64,000 nt of DNA from Nocardioides sambongensis (GTDB taxonomy: Bacteria > Actinomycetota > Actinomycetes > Propionibacteriales > Nocardioidaceae): assembly GCF_006494815.1 (NCBI RefSeq), contig NZ_CP041091.1, forward strand, positions 1,515,001 through 1,579,000, read 5' to 3'. Of this stretch, positions 30,423 to 41,003 are shown one piece after another. The translations under genes and the position numbers were made by a program. The first letter of the stretch is position 1, and every line of letters begins with the position of its first letter. The notes below the pieces were generated by a model, which was not told where the DNA came from, did not search any database, and was given only the letters and a program-made list of their open reading frames with translations.

Positions 30423-31272
30423 CGCCGCCGGCCGACCGGAACGCCCGCGGACGACCGTGGCGATCCTCACCCTGCTGGCCGGGCTGCTGCTCGTCGCGAC
30501 CGGGTGCAGCGGGGACGACGAGCCGGGCGACGAGCCGGAGTCGAGCCCGGCCGTCTCCCCGTCCGCGGCTCCCGCCCCGCCGGCCGCTCCCGAGCGGGGC
30601 GACTGCTATCGACTCCGGTTCCGTGCCGCGGTCGCACCCACGTCCGAGGCGGCGGCGCGGGACTGCGCGAAGGCGCACACCTCGGAGACCTACGCCGTCG
30701 GTGAGCTGGACACCGTGGTCGACGGACACCTGCTGGCCGTGGACTCCGCTGCGGTGCAGGACCAGGTCGCCGGGACCTGCCCGACCGGCCTCGGCGACTT
30801 CGTCGGGGGCACCGAGGACGACCTCCGGCTGAGCATGATCCGCCCGGTCTGGTTCACCCCGTCCGTGGAGGCATCGGACCTGGGCGCGGACTGGTACCGC
30901 TGCGACGCGGTCGTGGTCAACGGCTCCTCCTCGCTGGTCGCCACCACCGGCAGCCTCGCCGGGATCCTGGACCGCGACGACGATCGCGAGGCGGTCGCGA
31001 TGTGCGGCACCGCCGCGCCGGACGACCAGCAGTTCACCCGGGTGCCCTGCTCGGAGGAGCACACCTGGCGGGCGATCTCGGTGGTCACCTTCCCCGGCGG
31101 GGACTACCCCGGCGAGGCGGCCGCGCGCGACCGGGGCGCCGCGCCCTGCGAGGACGCCGCCAACCAGCAGGCCGCGGACCCGCTGGACTTCGAGTGGGGC
31201 TACGAGTGGCCCACCGCGGAGCAGTGGGAGGCCGGTCAGACCTTCGGCCGCTGCTGGGCGCCGACGGGCTGA
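30415..31272 (+). CDS. Septum-formation family lipoprotein, copy 2
   Basis: 285-residue lipoprotein with lipobox LLVATGC, an Ala/Pro/Ser spacer, then the same Cys/His pattern as its upstream neighbour (RDCAKAHTSETYAV, DWYRCDAVVV, VPCSEEHTWRAI, RCWAPTG). The two arose by tandem duplication and are translated together. Function unknown beyond envelope location. Confidence 0.8.
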   Translation: MSDAAGRPERPRTTVAILTLLAGLLLVATGCSGDDEPGDEPESSPAVSPSAAPAPPAAPERGDCYRLRFRAAVAPTSEAAARDCAKAHTSETYAVGELDTVVDGHLLAVDSAAVQDQVAGTCPTGLGDFVGGTEDDLRLSMIRPVWFTPSVEASDLGADWYRCDAVVVNGSSSLVATTGSLAGILDRDDDREAVAMCGTAAPDDQQFTRVPCSEEHTWRAISVVTFPGGDYPGEAAARDRGAAPCEDAANQQAADPLDFEWGYEWPTAEQWEAGQTFGRCWAPTG

Positions 31273-31302
31273 GCCTCCGGGACGCGCGACCCGCGGCCGG
31301 TC

Positions 31303-32059
31303 TCAGCAGAAGCGGCGGCGGCCGTCGGGGGCGAGGGCACGGTCGCGCAGCACCACCGGCCACTGCTCACCATGGGTCCGGCAGGTACGACGGAAGCCGT
31401 TGCGCCGGTATTCCACGGCGACCACCTGGTCGCCGTACACCTCCGCGTAGGCGGCGCACTCGCGCCACTGGCCGCACTCCTCGCTGACCGCGAAGTCGTA
31501 GCCCACGGTGGTGCCGTCGAAGCCCGCCAGGTTCTTCTGCCCCGCCGGAAGACCCGCGTCGTGGGCGTCGGCGACGATCAGCCGCGCGAAGGCGCGGGCG
31601 TGACTGCGCCGCAGCAGGCCCCGGCTGCGGGTGAAGGAGTCGAGGTTGTCGAACTCCACGGCCGCGAACCCGTCGGCGGCGCACCGGTCGGTCCAGCGCT
31701 CGACGACGGCGGCCAGCCGGGCACGCTTGCGCGGTGTGCGCAGGTCGAGCAGCCACTCCCCCAGGCGGAGTCCACCACCGGACGTCCGTCCCGCTTCAGC
31801 ACCAGTGCCCAGTGGTGTCGGCGCCACCACCGCCTCGCCTGGGGCTGGGTCTGGAAGGCATTGACGTAGCAGATGTTGAAGAGGCCCTGCGCCGGCGTCG
31901 CCCGTCGGTCGCGCACCATGACCCCACCCCGGCGGGCACGCTCCGCTCACCGCCGAGCTGGTAGTCGACGTCGGTGTCGGCCGGGAGAGTCGGCAGCTCC
32001 GCGGTCCCGGCGGCCGGGCCGGCGCCGAGTGCCGGCGGGCCGAGCAGCAGGAGCGCCAC
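31303..32059 (-). CDS. GH114 endo-alpha-1,4-polygalactosaminidase-like secreted protein (two apparent deletions)
   Basis: TIM-barrel glycosidase-like protein of the family acting on galactosamine-containing polysaccharide in known members. Conserved segments: GLFNICYVNAFQTQP, FAAVEFDNLDSF (likely catalytic Asp), AGQKN and FAVSEECGQW. A short hydrophobic N-terminus (LLLLGPPALGAG) looks like a signal peptide from GTG at 32059. Two frame breaks, at the C runs 31922-31925 and 31758-31762, are each fixed by one base, giving 252 residues. It is 37 bases downstream of era on the same strand. Confidence 0.8.
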
Positions 32060-32096
32060 GGCGATGGCGCCGAGCAGGCTCCGCGGCGCCCCACGC

Positions 32097-33185
32097 TCAG
32101 AAGCCGAGCCGCCGGAGCTGACGCGGGTCGCGCTGCCAGTCCTTGGCGATCTTGACGTGCAGGTCCAGGTAGACCGGCGTGCCGAGCAGCGCCTCGATCT
32201 GCTGCCGGGCGACGGTGCCGACCTGGCGCAGCCGCGCGCCCTTGCGGCCGATCACGATCCCCTTCTGGGAGTCGCGTTCGACGTAGAGGTTGGCGTGGAT
32301 GTCGAGCAGCGGCTTGTCGTCCGGCCGCCCCTCGCGCAACCCCATCTCCTCGACCACCACCGCGATCGAGTGCGGCAGCTCGTCGCGGACGCCGTCCAGC
32401 GCGGCCTCCCGGATCAGCTCGGCTGCCAGCACCTCCTCGGGCGCGTCGGTGAGGTCGCCGTCGGGGTAGAGGGGTGGTCCTTCGGGCATCAGCCCGACGA
32501 GGATCTCGCCGAGCAGGTCGATCTGGTCGCCGCCGACGGAGGAGACCGGCACGATCTCGGCCCACTCGGTGCCGGTGGTCCGGCCCAGCTCGGCGATGTC
32601 GAGCAGGTGCTCGGCGATCCGCTCCGGCGTGGCCAGGTCGGTCTTGGTCGCCACCGCGATCTTGGTGGTACGACGCACCTTGGCCAGCTCGTTGACCAGG
32701 AAGGTGTCCCCGGGGCCGATCTTCTCGTCGGAGGGGAAGCAGACGGCGACCACGTCGACCTCGGACCAGGTGGTCCTGACCAGGTCGTTGAGCCGCTCGC
32801 CGAGCAGCGTGCGGGGTCGGTGCAGCCCGGGGGTGTCGACCAGCACCAGCTGGCCGTCGGCGCGGTGCACGATGCCGCGCACCACGGTCCGAGTGGTCTG
32901 CGGCTTGTCCGAGGTGATCACGATCTTCTGCCCGACCAGCGCGTTGGTCAGGGTGGACTTGCCGACGTTGGGGCGGCCGACGAAGCAGGCGAAGCCGCTG
33001 CGGTAGCCCTCCGGCAGGTCCAGGTCGCCGAAGACCGGTGTGGCCGGCGCCGGCAGCGCGCCGAAGTCCTCGTCGAAGTCGTCCTCGTCGGTGTCGTCGA
33101 GGTCGTCCTCCTGGGCGTCCTCGTCGAGCTCCTCGATCTGCTCGTCGACCGGGTCCTGCTCGTCGTTCTCCTGCGGACCGCTCAT
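32097..33185 (-). CDS. era: GTPase Era
   Basis: Ribosome-assembly GTPase that binds 16S rRNA. GRPNVGKST (G1), DTPG (G3), TKTD (G4) and a C-terminal KH domain (GIVIGRKGARLRQVG). An extra very acidic N-terminal extension of about 50 residues (Asp/Glu runs) precedes the G domain. 362 residues. Its ATG overlaps the stop of the siderophore-interacting protein gene as ATGA. Confidence 0.96.
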   Translation of the reverse strand: MSGPQENDEQDPVDEQIEELDEDAQEDDLDDTDEDDFDEDFGALPAPATPVFGDLDLPEGYRSGFACFVGRPNVGKSTLTNALVGQKIVITSDKPQTTRTVVRGIVHRADGQLVLVDTPGLHRPRTLLGERLNDLVRTTWSEVDVVAVCFPSDEKIGPGDTFLVNELAKVRRTTKIAVATKTDLATPERIAEHLLDIAELGRTTGTEWAEIVPVSSVGGDQIDLLGEILVGLMPEGPPLYPDGDLTDAPEEVLAAELIREAALDGVRDELPHSIAVVVEEMGLREGRPDDKPLLDIHANLYVERDSQKGIVIGRKGARLRQVGTVARQQIEALLGTPVYLDLHVKIAKDWQRDPRQLRRLGF

Positions 33186-33979
33186 GATCCTGCCTCCGTC
33201 CGAGCCTGGTCGTAGTCGGCCCAGATCTCCTCGTCGCTCTTGCCGGCGGCCTTGCCGGCCCGCCAGATCGGCCCGGGGTCCACCGCGCGCGGCTGGCGCT
33301 CCTTGACCGCCCGCCAGTAGCCCATCACGTCGTAGTGGGTGCTGGGCATCCGTCGTACCCGCATCAGGTGCTTGCGGATCGCCCGCATCTGGGCGGACTC
33401 GCCGGCCATCCAGAAGTAGCCGGTGCCCTCAGGCCAGTCCAGGTCCTCGACGACCTCCGCGAGCCGTGACCCGGTCTGCCCCGGCGCACCCCAGGTCACC
33501 CGCGCCGCGGCGGGCAGGTACGACCCGAGCTCCTCGGGCAGGTCCGGCACCTCGGCGTACACGTGCACCGGCAGGTCCGGGTGGGTCTCCGCGATCCGGG
33601 CCATCGCGGGCAGCGCGGTGAGGTCGCCGACCAGCAGCAGCCAGGCGGCGTCGTCGGGCTCGAGGAACGACCCCTTGGGCTCGGTGATGGTGACCTGCTG
33701 GCCGACCGGGTCGCCGGAGGCGCCCAGCGCCCACTCGGTCACCAGGCCGACCGGGTGCACGACCACGTCCAGCACCAGCCGGCCGTCGGCGAACGAGCGG
33801 ACCGTGTAGTACCGCGACTGGAACTGGCCGGGCACCACCAGTCCGACCCACTCGTCGGGGATGCCGGTCGAGGCGAAGCCCGCCAGGCCGGGCCCACCCA
33901 GGGTGAGCCGGATCAGGTGCGGGCTGACCTGCTCCCGCCCCAGTACGTCGGCGGTGTACTGCGCTGCCCGGACACTCAC
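33182..33979 (-). CDS. Siderophore-interacting protein (ferric-siderophore reductase type)
   Basis: FAD/NAD(P)H reductase of the ViuB/SIP family that frees iron from siderophores in the cytoplasm. FAD-binding RYYTVRSF, a SIP C-terminal domain (YFWMAGESAQMRAIRKHL and THYDVMGYWR) and normal length of 265 residues. It lies 25 bases after tmsB and overlaps era. No iron box is seen immediately upstream; it may be read from the tmsA promoter. Confidence 0.92.
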   Translation of the reverse strand: MSVRAAQYTADVLGREQVSPHLIRLTLGGPGLAGFASTGIPDEWVGLVVPGQFQSRYYTVRSFADGRLVLDVVVHPVGLVTEWALGASGDPVGQQVTITEPKGSFLEPDDAAWLLLVGDLTALPAMARIAETHPDLPVHVYAEVPDLPEELGSYLPAAARVTWGAPGQTGSRLAEVVEDLDWPEGTGYFWMAGESAQMRAIRKHLMRVRRMPSTHYDVMGYWRAVKERQPRAVDPGPIWRAGKAAGKSDEEIWADYDQARTEAGS

Positions 33980-34004
33980 CGGCCCAGGCTAGCGGGCACC
34001 GGCC

Positions 34005-35299
34005 TCAGACCCCGAAGTCGTGGCGCAGCGGGTAGCCGCTGCGCCCCTCGACGGTGCGGGTGGCGAGGACGTGGTGCAGCTGGATCTCGTTGCGCTCGAA
34101 CGCGATCCGCGACCCGGCCATGTAGAGGCCCCAGACCCGCGCCGTGGCCTCGCCGGTCTCGGCCACACAGGCGTCCCAGTTCTCCACGAGGTTGCGGCTC
34201 CACCCGGCCAGCGTCCTGGCGTAGTGCACCCGGATGTTCTCGTGGTGCTGCACCTCCAGGCCGGCGTCCTCGATCGCGCGCACGATCGTCCCCGAGCCGG
34301 TGAGCTCACCGTCGGGGAAGACGTAGCGGTCGATGAACGCCCCGGCGCTGGCCTTGCGCGGGTTGTCGTGGCGGGTGATGCAGTGGTTGAGGATCCGCCC
34401 CTCGGGCTTGACCTTGTCCCGCATGAACCCGAAGTACGCCGGGTAGTTGGCCACGCCGATGTGCTCGGTGAGGCCGATCGAGCTGATCGCGTCGAAGTCG
34501 CCCTCGGTCACGTCCCGGTAGTCGGAGAACCGCACCTCGGCGACGTCGTCGAGGCCCTGGCGCTTGATCTCCTCGCCCGCCCAGGTCGCCTGCTCCCGGG
34601 AGAGGGTGACCCCAGCGCGCGGACCCCGTAGTGCGCGGCGGCGTGCCGGACCATCCCGCCCCAGCCGCAGCCCAGGTCGAGCAACCGGTCGCCGGGCCCG
34701 AGGCCCAGCTTCTGGCAGATCAGGTCGTACTTGTGCTCCTGCGCCTGCTCCAAGGTGGCGTCCGCGGTCGGGTAGAGCGCGCAGGTGTAGGTCATCGACG
34801 GCCCGAGCACGTGCTCGTAGAAGGTGTTGGAGACGTCGTAGTGGTGGTGGATCGCGTCCGCGTCCCGCTCCTGGGAGTGGCGACCCCAGGTCGCGAAGGA
34901 GCGCAGGCCCTCCAGGCGGTGCCGCCACCCGGGCAGGTGCTCCTGGGGCGGCGGGGGCGGCGGCAGCAGGTGGCTGACCCCCAGCTCGCGCACGATGCGG
35001 ACCAGCTCGGCCGGACCCGGGAGCCCGAAGTCGGTGTGGTCCTTGAGCAGCGAGAACGCCGCGTAGGGGTCGCCCGGGTGGGCGCCGTGCAGGACCAGGT
35101 CGCCGCTCACGTAGGCGCGGGCCAGCCCGAGGTCGCCCGGAGCGCTGAGGATGTAGGACAGACCTCGCTCGTTGACCAGCTCCACGCGGTACGGACCGTC
35201 CGGCGGACCGGCCTCGCTACCGTCGTACGCACTGATTCCCAGAGGAATGCCGCCGGGGAAGAGGGACGCGATCGCCGGAGCGATCCCACCTGTGGTCAT
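34005..35299 (-). CDS. tmsB: Fatty acid methyltransferase, cyclopropane-synthase family (TmsB-like; one apparent deletion)
   Basis: SAM-dependent enzyme acting on unsaturated acyl chains of phospholipids. SAM site LLDLGCGWGGM, HHHYDVSNTFYEHVLG and the C-terminal NHCITRHDN and RHDFGV segments are typical. Next to the FAD enzyme it fits TmsB, which adds a methylene at C10 of oleate on the way to 10-methylstearate. The frame breaks after VRALG at the C run 34610-34613; one added base gives VTLSREQ and 431 residues. Its ATG overlaps the tmsA stop. If the context is misleading it would be a plain cyclopropane synthase. Confidence 0.85.
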
Positions 35300-36687
35300 C
35301 GACGCTGCACCGCCTTGTCGTAGAGGTTGGTCAATCGGTCGTCGGGGTCGTAGCGGCGCTTCACCGCCGTCAGGTTCTCGGTGTTGTAGAGGGTCGCGAA
35401 CGTGGACTCGTCGTAGAAGGCCTCGGAATAGAGCGACTTGTGCCCGCCCAGGGCGTGGACGCGCTCCTCGATGGCGCGGTTGACCGGCGCCTCGGTCGCC
35501 TCCGGCCCGACGTGGACCGTGCCCCAGAAGCCGGCGTTCACGTACAGCCGGCCGGGCTCGAGCGGGTACGTCGCCCACGGCCGACCCGAGACCAGGGGGC
35601 ACAACCACACCGGGCGCATCCCGACGGCCTCGTCGAACCAGTCCAGGAACTCCCCGATCCGCTCGGCCGGCACCTCGATGTCCTGCACCACGCGCTCGCG
35701 CAGCGGCCGGCCCGCCCGTCGGTCGAGCCGGTCGGCGATGGAGAAGCGGCGGTCCAGGCCGAGCAGTCGCATGTAGACGTCGGAGCGCCGCCAGCGGCGC
35801 GGCCAGGCACGCCGGATCAGCGGGTGCTGCGCGCCGAAGGCGCCGGAGCACCAGAACCAGTCGGTGTCCCAGCGCCAGAGGTAGTCGTAGACGGTCAGCA
35901 GGTCCTGCTCGCGTTCCTGCACCGAGCGGAAGTAGATCTGCTGCCCGGTGTAGTCGCTGGGCCCGTCGAGGCCCGGGACGACGCCCGGGTCGTCGGTCCA
36001 CCGCGCCAAGGTCAGGTAGTACTCCCCCGGTGCGAACGCCACGCCGTCCATGCCCTGCACCGGGCGGCCGTCGTACTCCCCGGTCTCGGTGACCTCCGCC
36101 ATCGTCTTGGCGAGCAGCGCCGCGTCGTCGAAGCGGACGTGGCGCAGCGCCACGTACGCCGGCACCGGCTCCAGCCGGATCCGCAGCCTGGTGGCGTAGC
36201 CCAGGGAGCCGTAGGAGTTCGGGAAGGCGTCGAACAGGTCGTCGCCGGGCCGGGTCGTGACGACCTCCCCCGCGCCGGTGAACACGTCCATCTCCAGGAC
36301 CGACTCGTGCGGGAGGCCGTTGCGGAAGCAGGTGGACTCGATGCCCAGTCCGGTGACGGCACCGCCCAGGGTGATCGTCCGCAGCTGCGGCACCACCAGC
36401 GGGATCAGACCGTGCGGGAGCGTGGCGTCCACCAGGTCCTCGTAGGTGCACATTCCCTGCACCTCGGCGACCGGCCCGTCCGGACCGTCCCGCTCGACCG
36501 AGAGCACCCCGTCGAGTCCGGAGACGTCCAGACCCGGGGAGCTGACCGCGCTGCGGGCACGGAACAGGTTCGTCGTCCGCTTGGCCAGCCGGACGGGTCT
36601 GCCGGCCTCGATGGCGTCGTAGGAGGCTGCGAGCCGAGCCACGGCCCGCCGGTGCTGCTCCGGAGCGCGGAGGGTCATGCGGAACAA
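35296..36687 (-). CDS. tmsA: FAD-binding oxidoreductase (TmsA-like)
   Basis: FAD-linked oxidase-fold protein of 463 residues: PCMH-type FAD domain (TLGGAVTGLGIESTCFRNG), a C-terminal substrate domain and YNTENLTAVKRRYDPDDRL at the end. Paired by an ATGA overlap with the methyltransferase, it matches TmsA, which reduces the 10-methylene intermediate to the 10-methyl fatty acid. The TTG at 36687 has GGAG five bases upstream; an ATG at 36678 is the alternative start. First gene of a tmsA-tmsB-SIP-era-GH114 run. Confidence 0.82.
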   Translation of the reverse strand: MFRMTLRAPEQHRRAVARLAASYDAIEAGRPVRLAKRTTNLFRARSAVSSPGLDVSGLDGVLSVERDGPDGPVAEVQGMCTYEDLVDATLPHGLIPLVVPQLRTITLGGAVTGLGIESTCFRNGLPHESVLEMDVFTGAGEVVTTRPGDDLFDAFPNSYGSLGYATRLRIRLEPVPAYVALRHVRFDDAALLAKTMAEVTETGEYDGRPVQGMDGVAFAPGEYYLTLARWTDDPGVVPGLDGPSDYTGQQIYFRSVQEREQDLLTVYDYLWRWDTDWFWCSGAFGAQHPLIRRAWPRRWRRSDVYMRLLGLDRRFSIADRLDRRAGRPLRERVVQDIEVPAERIGEFLDWFDEAVGMRPVWLCPLVSGRPWATYPLEPGRLYVNAGFWGTVHVGPEATEAPVNRAIEERVHALGGHKSLYSEAFYDESTFATLYNTENLTAVKRRYDPDDRLTNLYDKAVQRR

Positions 36688-36809
36688 TCTACTCCGGATC
36701 GGCGACAGCGAGGTTTCACCCCCGTGACGCGCCCCGGCGCGGCGCGGCGACCCGAGGAAGTTCTCCGATCCTCGCGCCGGACGGCCGGTTCCGGGGATAC
36801 CGTCCGCGG

Positions 36810-37871
36810 GTGGATGCGCAGCACAGCGGGGACGGCCGGGGGCGGGCGGTCGAGACCTTCGACGACATCGCCGCCGATCTGGCCCGCCTGCGCGCGCAGG
36901 CCGGCAGCCCCTCCTACTCCGAGCTGGTACGTCGCGTCAGCGCGCTGCGGGTCGACCGCGGGCTGACCCCGGAGGCCGCGCGCCCCGGCCGCAGCACGGT
37001 CTACGACGCGTTCCGGTCCGGCCGCCGACGCCTCGACGCCACCCTGGTCCGCGACCTGGCGCTCGCCCTCGGCACCGACCCGGCGGCCGCGGAGCGCTGG
37101 CTGCAGCGCTGCCGGGAAGCGGTGCCCGCCCCGGCCGGCACGCCGTCCGCGGAGGTCCGGCCCGAAACCCAGCCCGGACGCCAGCCCGAGGCCCAGCCCG
37201 AAACCCAGCCCGAGACCCAGCGCACGCCCGTGGTCGACGTCGTCGACGTCGCCGACGTGACACCCGCCGCCGGGCGCCGCCGCCGGGTGCTCGGCCTGCT
37301 CGCCGCATGCCTGGCGGTGAACCTGCTCGGCACGGTGATGGTCAGCGAGTTCTCGATGACGCTCTACCTGGACATGGTGGGCACCGCGGTCGCGGCGATC
37401 GTGCTCGGCCCCTGGTGGGGCGTCGGTGTCGGCGTCGGCACCAACCTGCTGGGCGTCGCCGTCAACGGTCCCGCATCGATCCCGTTCGCCGCGGTCCAGG
37501 TCGTCGGCGCGCTGCTGTGGGGCTACGGGGTGCGCCGGTTCGGGATGGGTCGCAGCATGTTGCGGTTCCTCGGCCTCAACCTGCTGGTCGCGGTCGCCTG
37601 CACGACGGTCGCCGTGCCGATCCTGCTGCTCGTCTTCGGCGGCTCGACCGGACACGGCTCGGACGGCGTGGTCGCCGCCCTCCAGGCGCACACCGGCCAG
37701 ATGGCCTCGGCCGTGCTGTCGTCGAACATGCTGACCTCGACCTCGGACAAGCTGATCAGCGGGTTCGTCGCGCTGACCGTGCTCGACGTGGTGGGCTCAC
37801 GCCACCCGGGGTGGTACCGGAGCGCGCCGCGGCCGGTCCAATGGACCGTGCGGGCTCAGATCCTGCGCTGA
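36810..37871 (+). CDS. Fusion of N-terminal DNA-binding-like domain with an ECF S-component-like membrane domain
   Basis: 353-residue protein in two parts. Residues 15-105 look like a small helical regulator domain (FDDIAADLARLRAQAG, SYSELVRRVSAL, RPGRSTVYDAFRSGRRR, LALALGTDPAAAERWL), akin to the N-terminal helix-turn-helix of actinobacterial XRE-like proteins. A Pro-Glu-Thr-Gln repeat linker follows, then about five to six transmembrane helices with GTAVAAIVLGPWWGVGVGVGTN, a pattern of substrate-binding ECF components. No ECF ATPases are near. GTG start at 36810. Its end overlaps the convergent next gene by 16 bases. Function unknown; a membrane-held regulator is one possibility. Confidence 0.75.
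   Translation: MDAQHSGDGRGRAVETFDDIAADLARLRAQAGSPSYSELVRRVSALRVDRGLTPEAARPGRSTVYDAFRSGRRRLDATLVRDLALALGTDPAAAERWLQRCREAVPAPAGTPSAEVRPETQPGRQPEAQPETQPETQRTPVVDVVDVADVTPAAGRRRRVLGLLAACLAVNLLGTVMVSEFSMTLYLDMVGTAVAAIVLGPWWGVGVGVGTNLLGVAVNGPASIPFAAVQVVGALLWGYGVRRFGMGRSMLRFLGLNLLVAVACTTVAVPILLLVFGGSTGHGSDGVVAALQAHTGQMASAVLSSNMLTSTSDKLISGFVALTVLDVVGSRHPGWYRSAPRPVQWTVRAQILR
37161..37220 (+). repeat. Five 12-base tandem repeats in coding sequence
   Basis: Five units of CCCGAAACCCAG-type sequence encoding Pro-Glu-Thr/Ala/Arg-Gln. They form the linker between the two domains of the fusion protein. Some units differ by substitutions; the fourth equals the first. Confidence 0.9.
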
Positions 37872-38200
37872 ACGGCGATGGAGCCGCGCGGGTCGCCCAC
37901 GTGCACCAGCACGCCGTCCGCGCCGCCGAACTCGCCGAGCACCGCGGCGTCGCCGTCGGCCAGGGTCCCGGAGTCGCCGAGCACCACGCAGGCGTCCACC
38001 CCCGAGGAGCCGGACGCCACCGCCATCGCGACCACGGCCTGCACGGCGGTCAGGCCGAGCGAGGGCAGCGCCACCGAGGCCGCGGCATAGGTGCGTCCGT
38101 CGGTGTCGCGGACCGCGGCACCCTCGGCGGCACCGATCCGCACGCGCGTCGCGCGGGCGAGGGTGACGAGCTTCTTGTCCTCGGTGGTCAGGTCGCTCAT
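37856..38200 (-). CDS. Cytidine-deaminase-like protein lacking zinc ligands
   Basis: 114-residue protein whose core (EGAAVRDTDGRTYAAASVALPSLGL) aligns with the N-terminal half of cytidine deaminases, but the CAE and PCxxC zinc motifs are replaced (TAVQA and GTLADGDAAV). It therefore cannot bind zinc in the usual way. It sits between corC and the older position of era, as in many actinobacteria. ATG at 38200 shares its A with the corC stop (TGATG). Role unknown, possibly regulatory or structural. Confidence 0.78.
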   Translation of the reverse strand: MSDLTTEDKKLVTLARATRVRIGAAEGAAVRDTDGRTYAAASVALPSLGLTAVQAVVAMAVASGSSGVDACVVLGDSGTLADGDAAVLGEFGGADGVLVHVGDPRGSIAVQRRI

Positions 38201-39486
38201 CACTCGTCCTCGGTCTCGTCGGTCTCGGTGCGGCTGATCAGCAGGGTGCCGATCTGGTTGCGTCGGCCCGAGGTCTGCTCGGCCTCGAAGCGTAGGCCGT
38301 GCGCCTCCACCACCGAGCCGGGGATCGGCACCCGGCCGAGGTGCTTGGCCATCAGCCCGCCGACGGAGTCGACGTCCTCCTCCTCGATGTCGGCGCCGAA
38401 GAGCTCGTCCAGGTCGTCGACCGGATAGCGCGAGGAGACCCGGTAGACGTCCGTGGCCAGCTCCTCCACCTCGATCTCGGCGGCGTCGTACTCGTCGGTG
38501 ATCTCGCCGACGATCTCCTCGAGCAGGTCCTCGATGGTGATCAGGCCGGCGGTGCCGCCGTACTCGTCGACGACGGCGGCCACGTGCTGGCGCCGGGCCT
38601 GCATCTCCCGGAGCAGCGCGTCGACGGGCTTGGACTCCGGCACCCAGTGCACGGGCCGCATGATCTCCTCGACCCGCAGCACGGTCTCGACCTCGGGCTG
38701 CTCGAAGTCGCGGCGGACCACGTCCTTGAGGTAGACGAAGCCGCGGATGTCGTCGAGGTTCTCACCGATCACCGGGATCCGGGAGAAGCCGGAGCGCAGG
38801 AACAGCGAGAGCGTCTGCCGCAGGTTCTTGTAGTGCTCGATGAAGACCACGTCGCCGCGCGGCACCATCACCTCGCGGACGGTGGTGTCGCCGAGCTCGA
38901 AGACCGAGTGGATCATCCGGCGCTCCTCGGCCTCGATCAGCTCCGACGCCTCGGCGATGTCGACCATCTCGCGCAGCTCGGTCTCCGACGAGAACGGCCC
39001 CTCGCGGAAGCCCTTGCCGGGCGTGATCGCGTTGCCGACCGCGATCAGCAGGCGCGGGATCGGCCCGAGCACCGAGGTGAGCGCCGACAGCGGCCACGCC
39101 GAGGCCAGCGCCACCGTCTCCGGGTGCTGGCGGCCCAGGGTGCGCGGTGCGACCCCGATCGCGACGAAGGAGACCACCAGCATCACGCCGATCGCGACGG
39201 CGAGGCTCTGCCACCACCCGTCGACCTCCTCGGAGACGAAGAGGGTGACCAGGACGATCGCCGAGACCTCGCTGAGCAGCTCCAGCAGGAGCGCGGTGTT
39301 CAGGTGCCGGGGGGCGTCGTCGAGCACCGCGACCAGGCGACGGGCGCCGGCCCGCCCCTCCTGGGCCAGCTCCAGGGCGCGCGCCCGGGAGAAGGACGCG
39401 ATCGCGGCGTCGGCGGCGGTGAAGAGGCCGGCCAGGACCACCAGGAGCGCAGCCGTGACCAGCTGCCAGATATCCCCGCTGCTCAT
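38200..39486 (-). CDS. CNNM/CorC-type membrane protein with CBS pair
   Basis: Hemolysin-family (CorC/TlyC-like) membrane protein, linked to Mg2+/Co2+ efflux in relatives. Four hydrophobic segments in the DUF21 domain (residues 1-150), then two CBS domains ([10 protein letters not shown] and [17 protein letters not shown]) and a CorC_HlyC C-terminal domain ([19 protein letters not shown]). 428 residues. Follows ybeY by 7 bases. Confidence 0.93.
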   Translation of the reverse strand: MSSGDIWQLVTAALLVVLAGLFTAADAAIASFSRARALELAQEGRAGARRLVAVLDDAPRHLNTALLLELLSEVSAIVLVTLFVSEEVDGWWQSLAVAIGVMLVVSFVAIGVAPRTLGRQHPETVALASAWPLSALTSVLGPIPRLLIAVGNAITPGKGFREGPFSSETELREMVDIAEASELIEAEERRMIHSVFELGDTTVREVMVPRGDVVFIEHYKNLRQTLSLFLRSGFSRIPVIGENLDDIRGFVYLKDVVRRDFEQPEVETVLRVEEIMRPVHWVPESKPVDALLREMQARRQHVAAVVDEYGGTAGLITIEDLLEEIVGEITDEYDAAEIEVEELATDVYRVSSRYPVDDLDELFGADIEEEDVDSVGGLMAKHLGRVPIPGSVVEAHGLRFEAEQTSGRRNQIGTLLISRTETDETEDE

Positions 39487-39493
39487 CGGCGGT

Positions 39494-39947
39494 TCAGTCG
39501 CGCGGCTGCGATCGCCACTCGGCGAGCAGCTGGTCCTGGAGGCCGAACATCTCCTGGTGCTCCTCCGGCTCGGCGTGGTCGTAGCCGAGGAGGTGCAGGA
39601 TGCCGTGCACGGTGAGCAGCTCCAGCTCGGCGAGCGTGCCGTGTCCGGCCTCCGCCCCTGCCGCTCGGCGACGCTCGGGCAGAGGATCAGGTCGCCGAGC
39701 ACACCCTCCTCGGGGTCCTCGTTGACCTTGCCCGGACGCAGCTCGTCCATCGGGAAGGCGAGCACGTCGGTCGGCCCCTCCTTCTCCATCCACTTCTCGT
39801 TGAGCTCGGCGATGGTGTCCTCGTCGACGGCCTTGACGCAGAGCTCGGCGAGCGGGTGCACCCGCATCCGGTCCATCACGAACCGGGACAGGGCGGAGAA
39901 GTGGCGGACGTCGATCCCGCTGCCGGACTCGTCGAGGATCTCGATGG

Positions 39948-39951
<4 letters not shown>
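39494..39951 (-). CDS. ybeY: Endoribonuclease YbeY (one apparent deletion)
   Basis: Zinc endoribonuclease for 16S rRNA maturation and ribosome quality control. The signature [11 protein letters not shown] (three zinc-binding His) is intact, with [10 protein letters not shown] and [11 protein letters not shown] upstream. The frame breaks after VAERQG at the C run 39655-39658 (G on the coding strand); one added base gives 152 residues, the usual size. GTG start overlaps the phoH stop as GTGA. A near-essential conserved gene broken by one base in a G run points to a sequence error. Confidence 0.92.

Positions 39952-41003
<1,052 letters not shown>

Noticed and set aside
37161..37220. CRISPR-like repeat array
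   Set aside because: Units are 12 bases, contiguous without spacers, and in frame within a gene.
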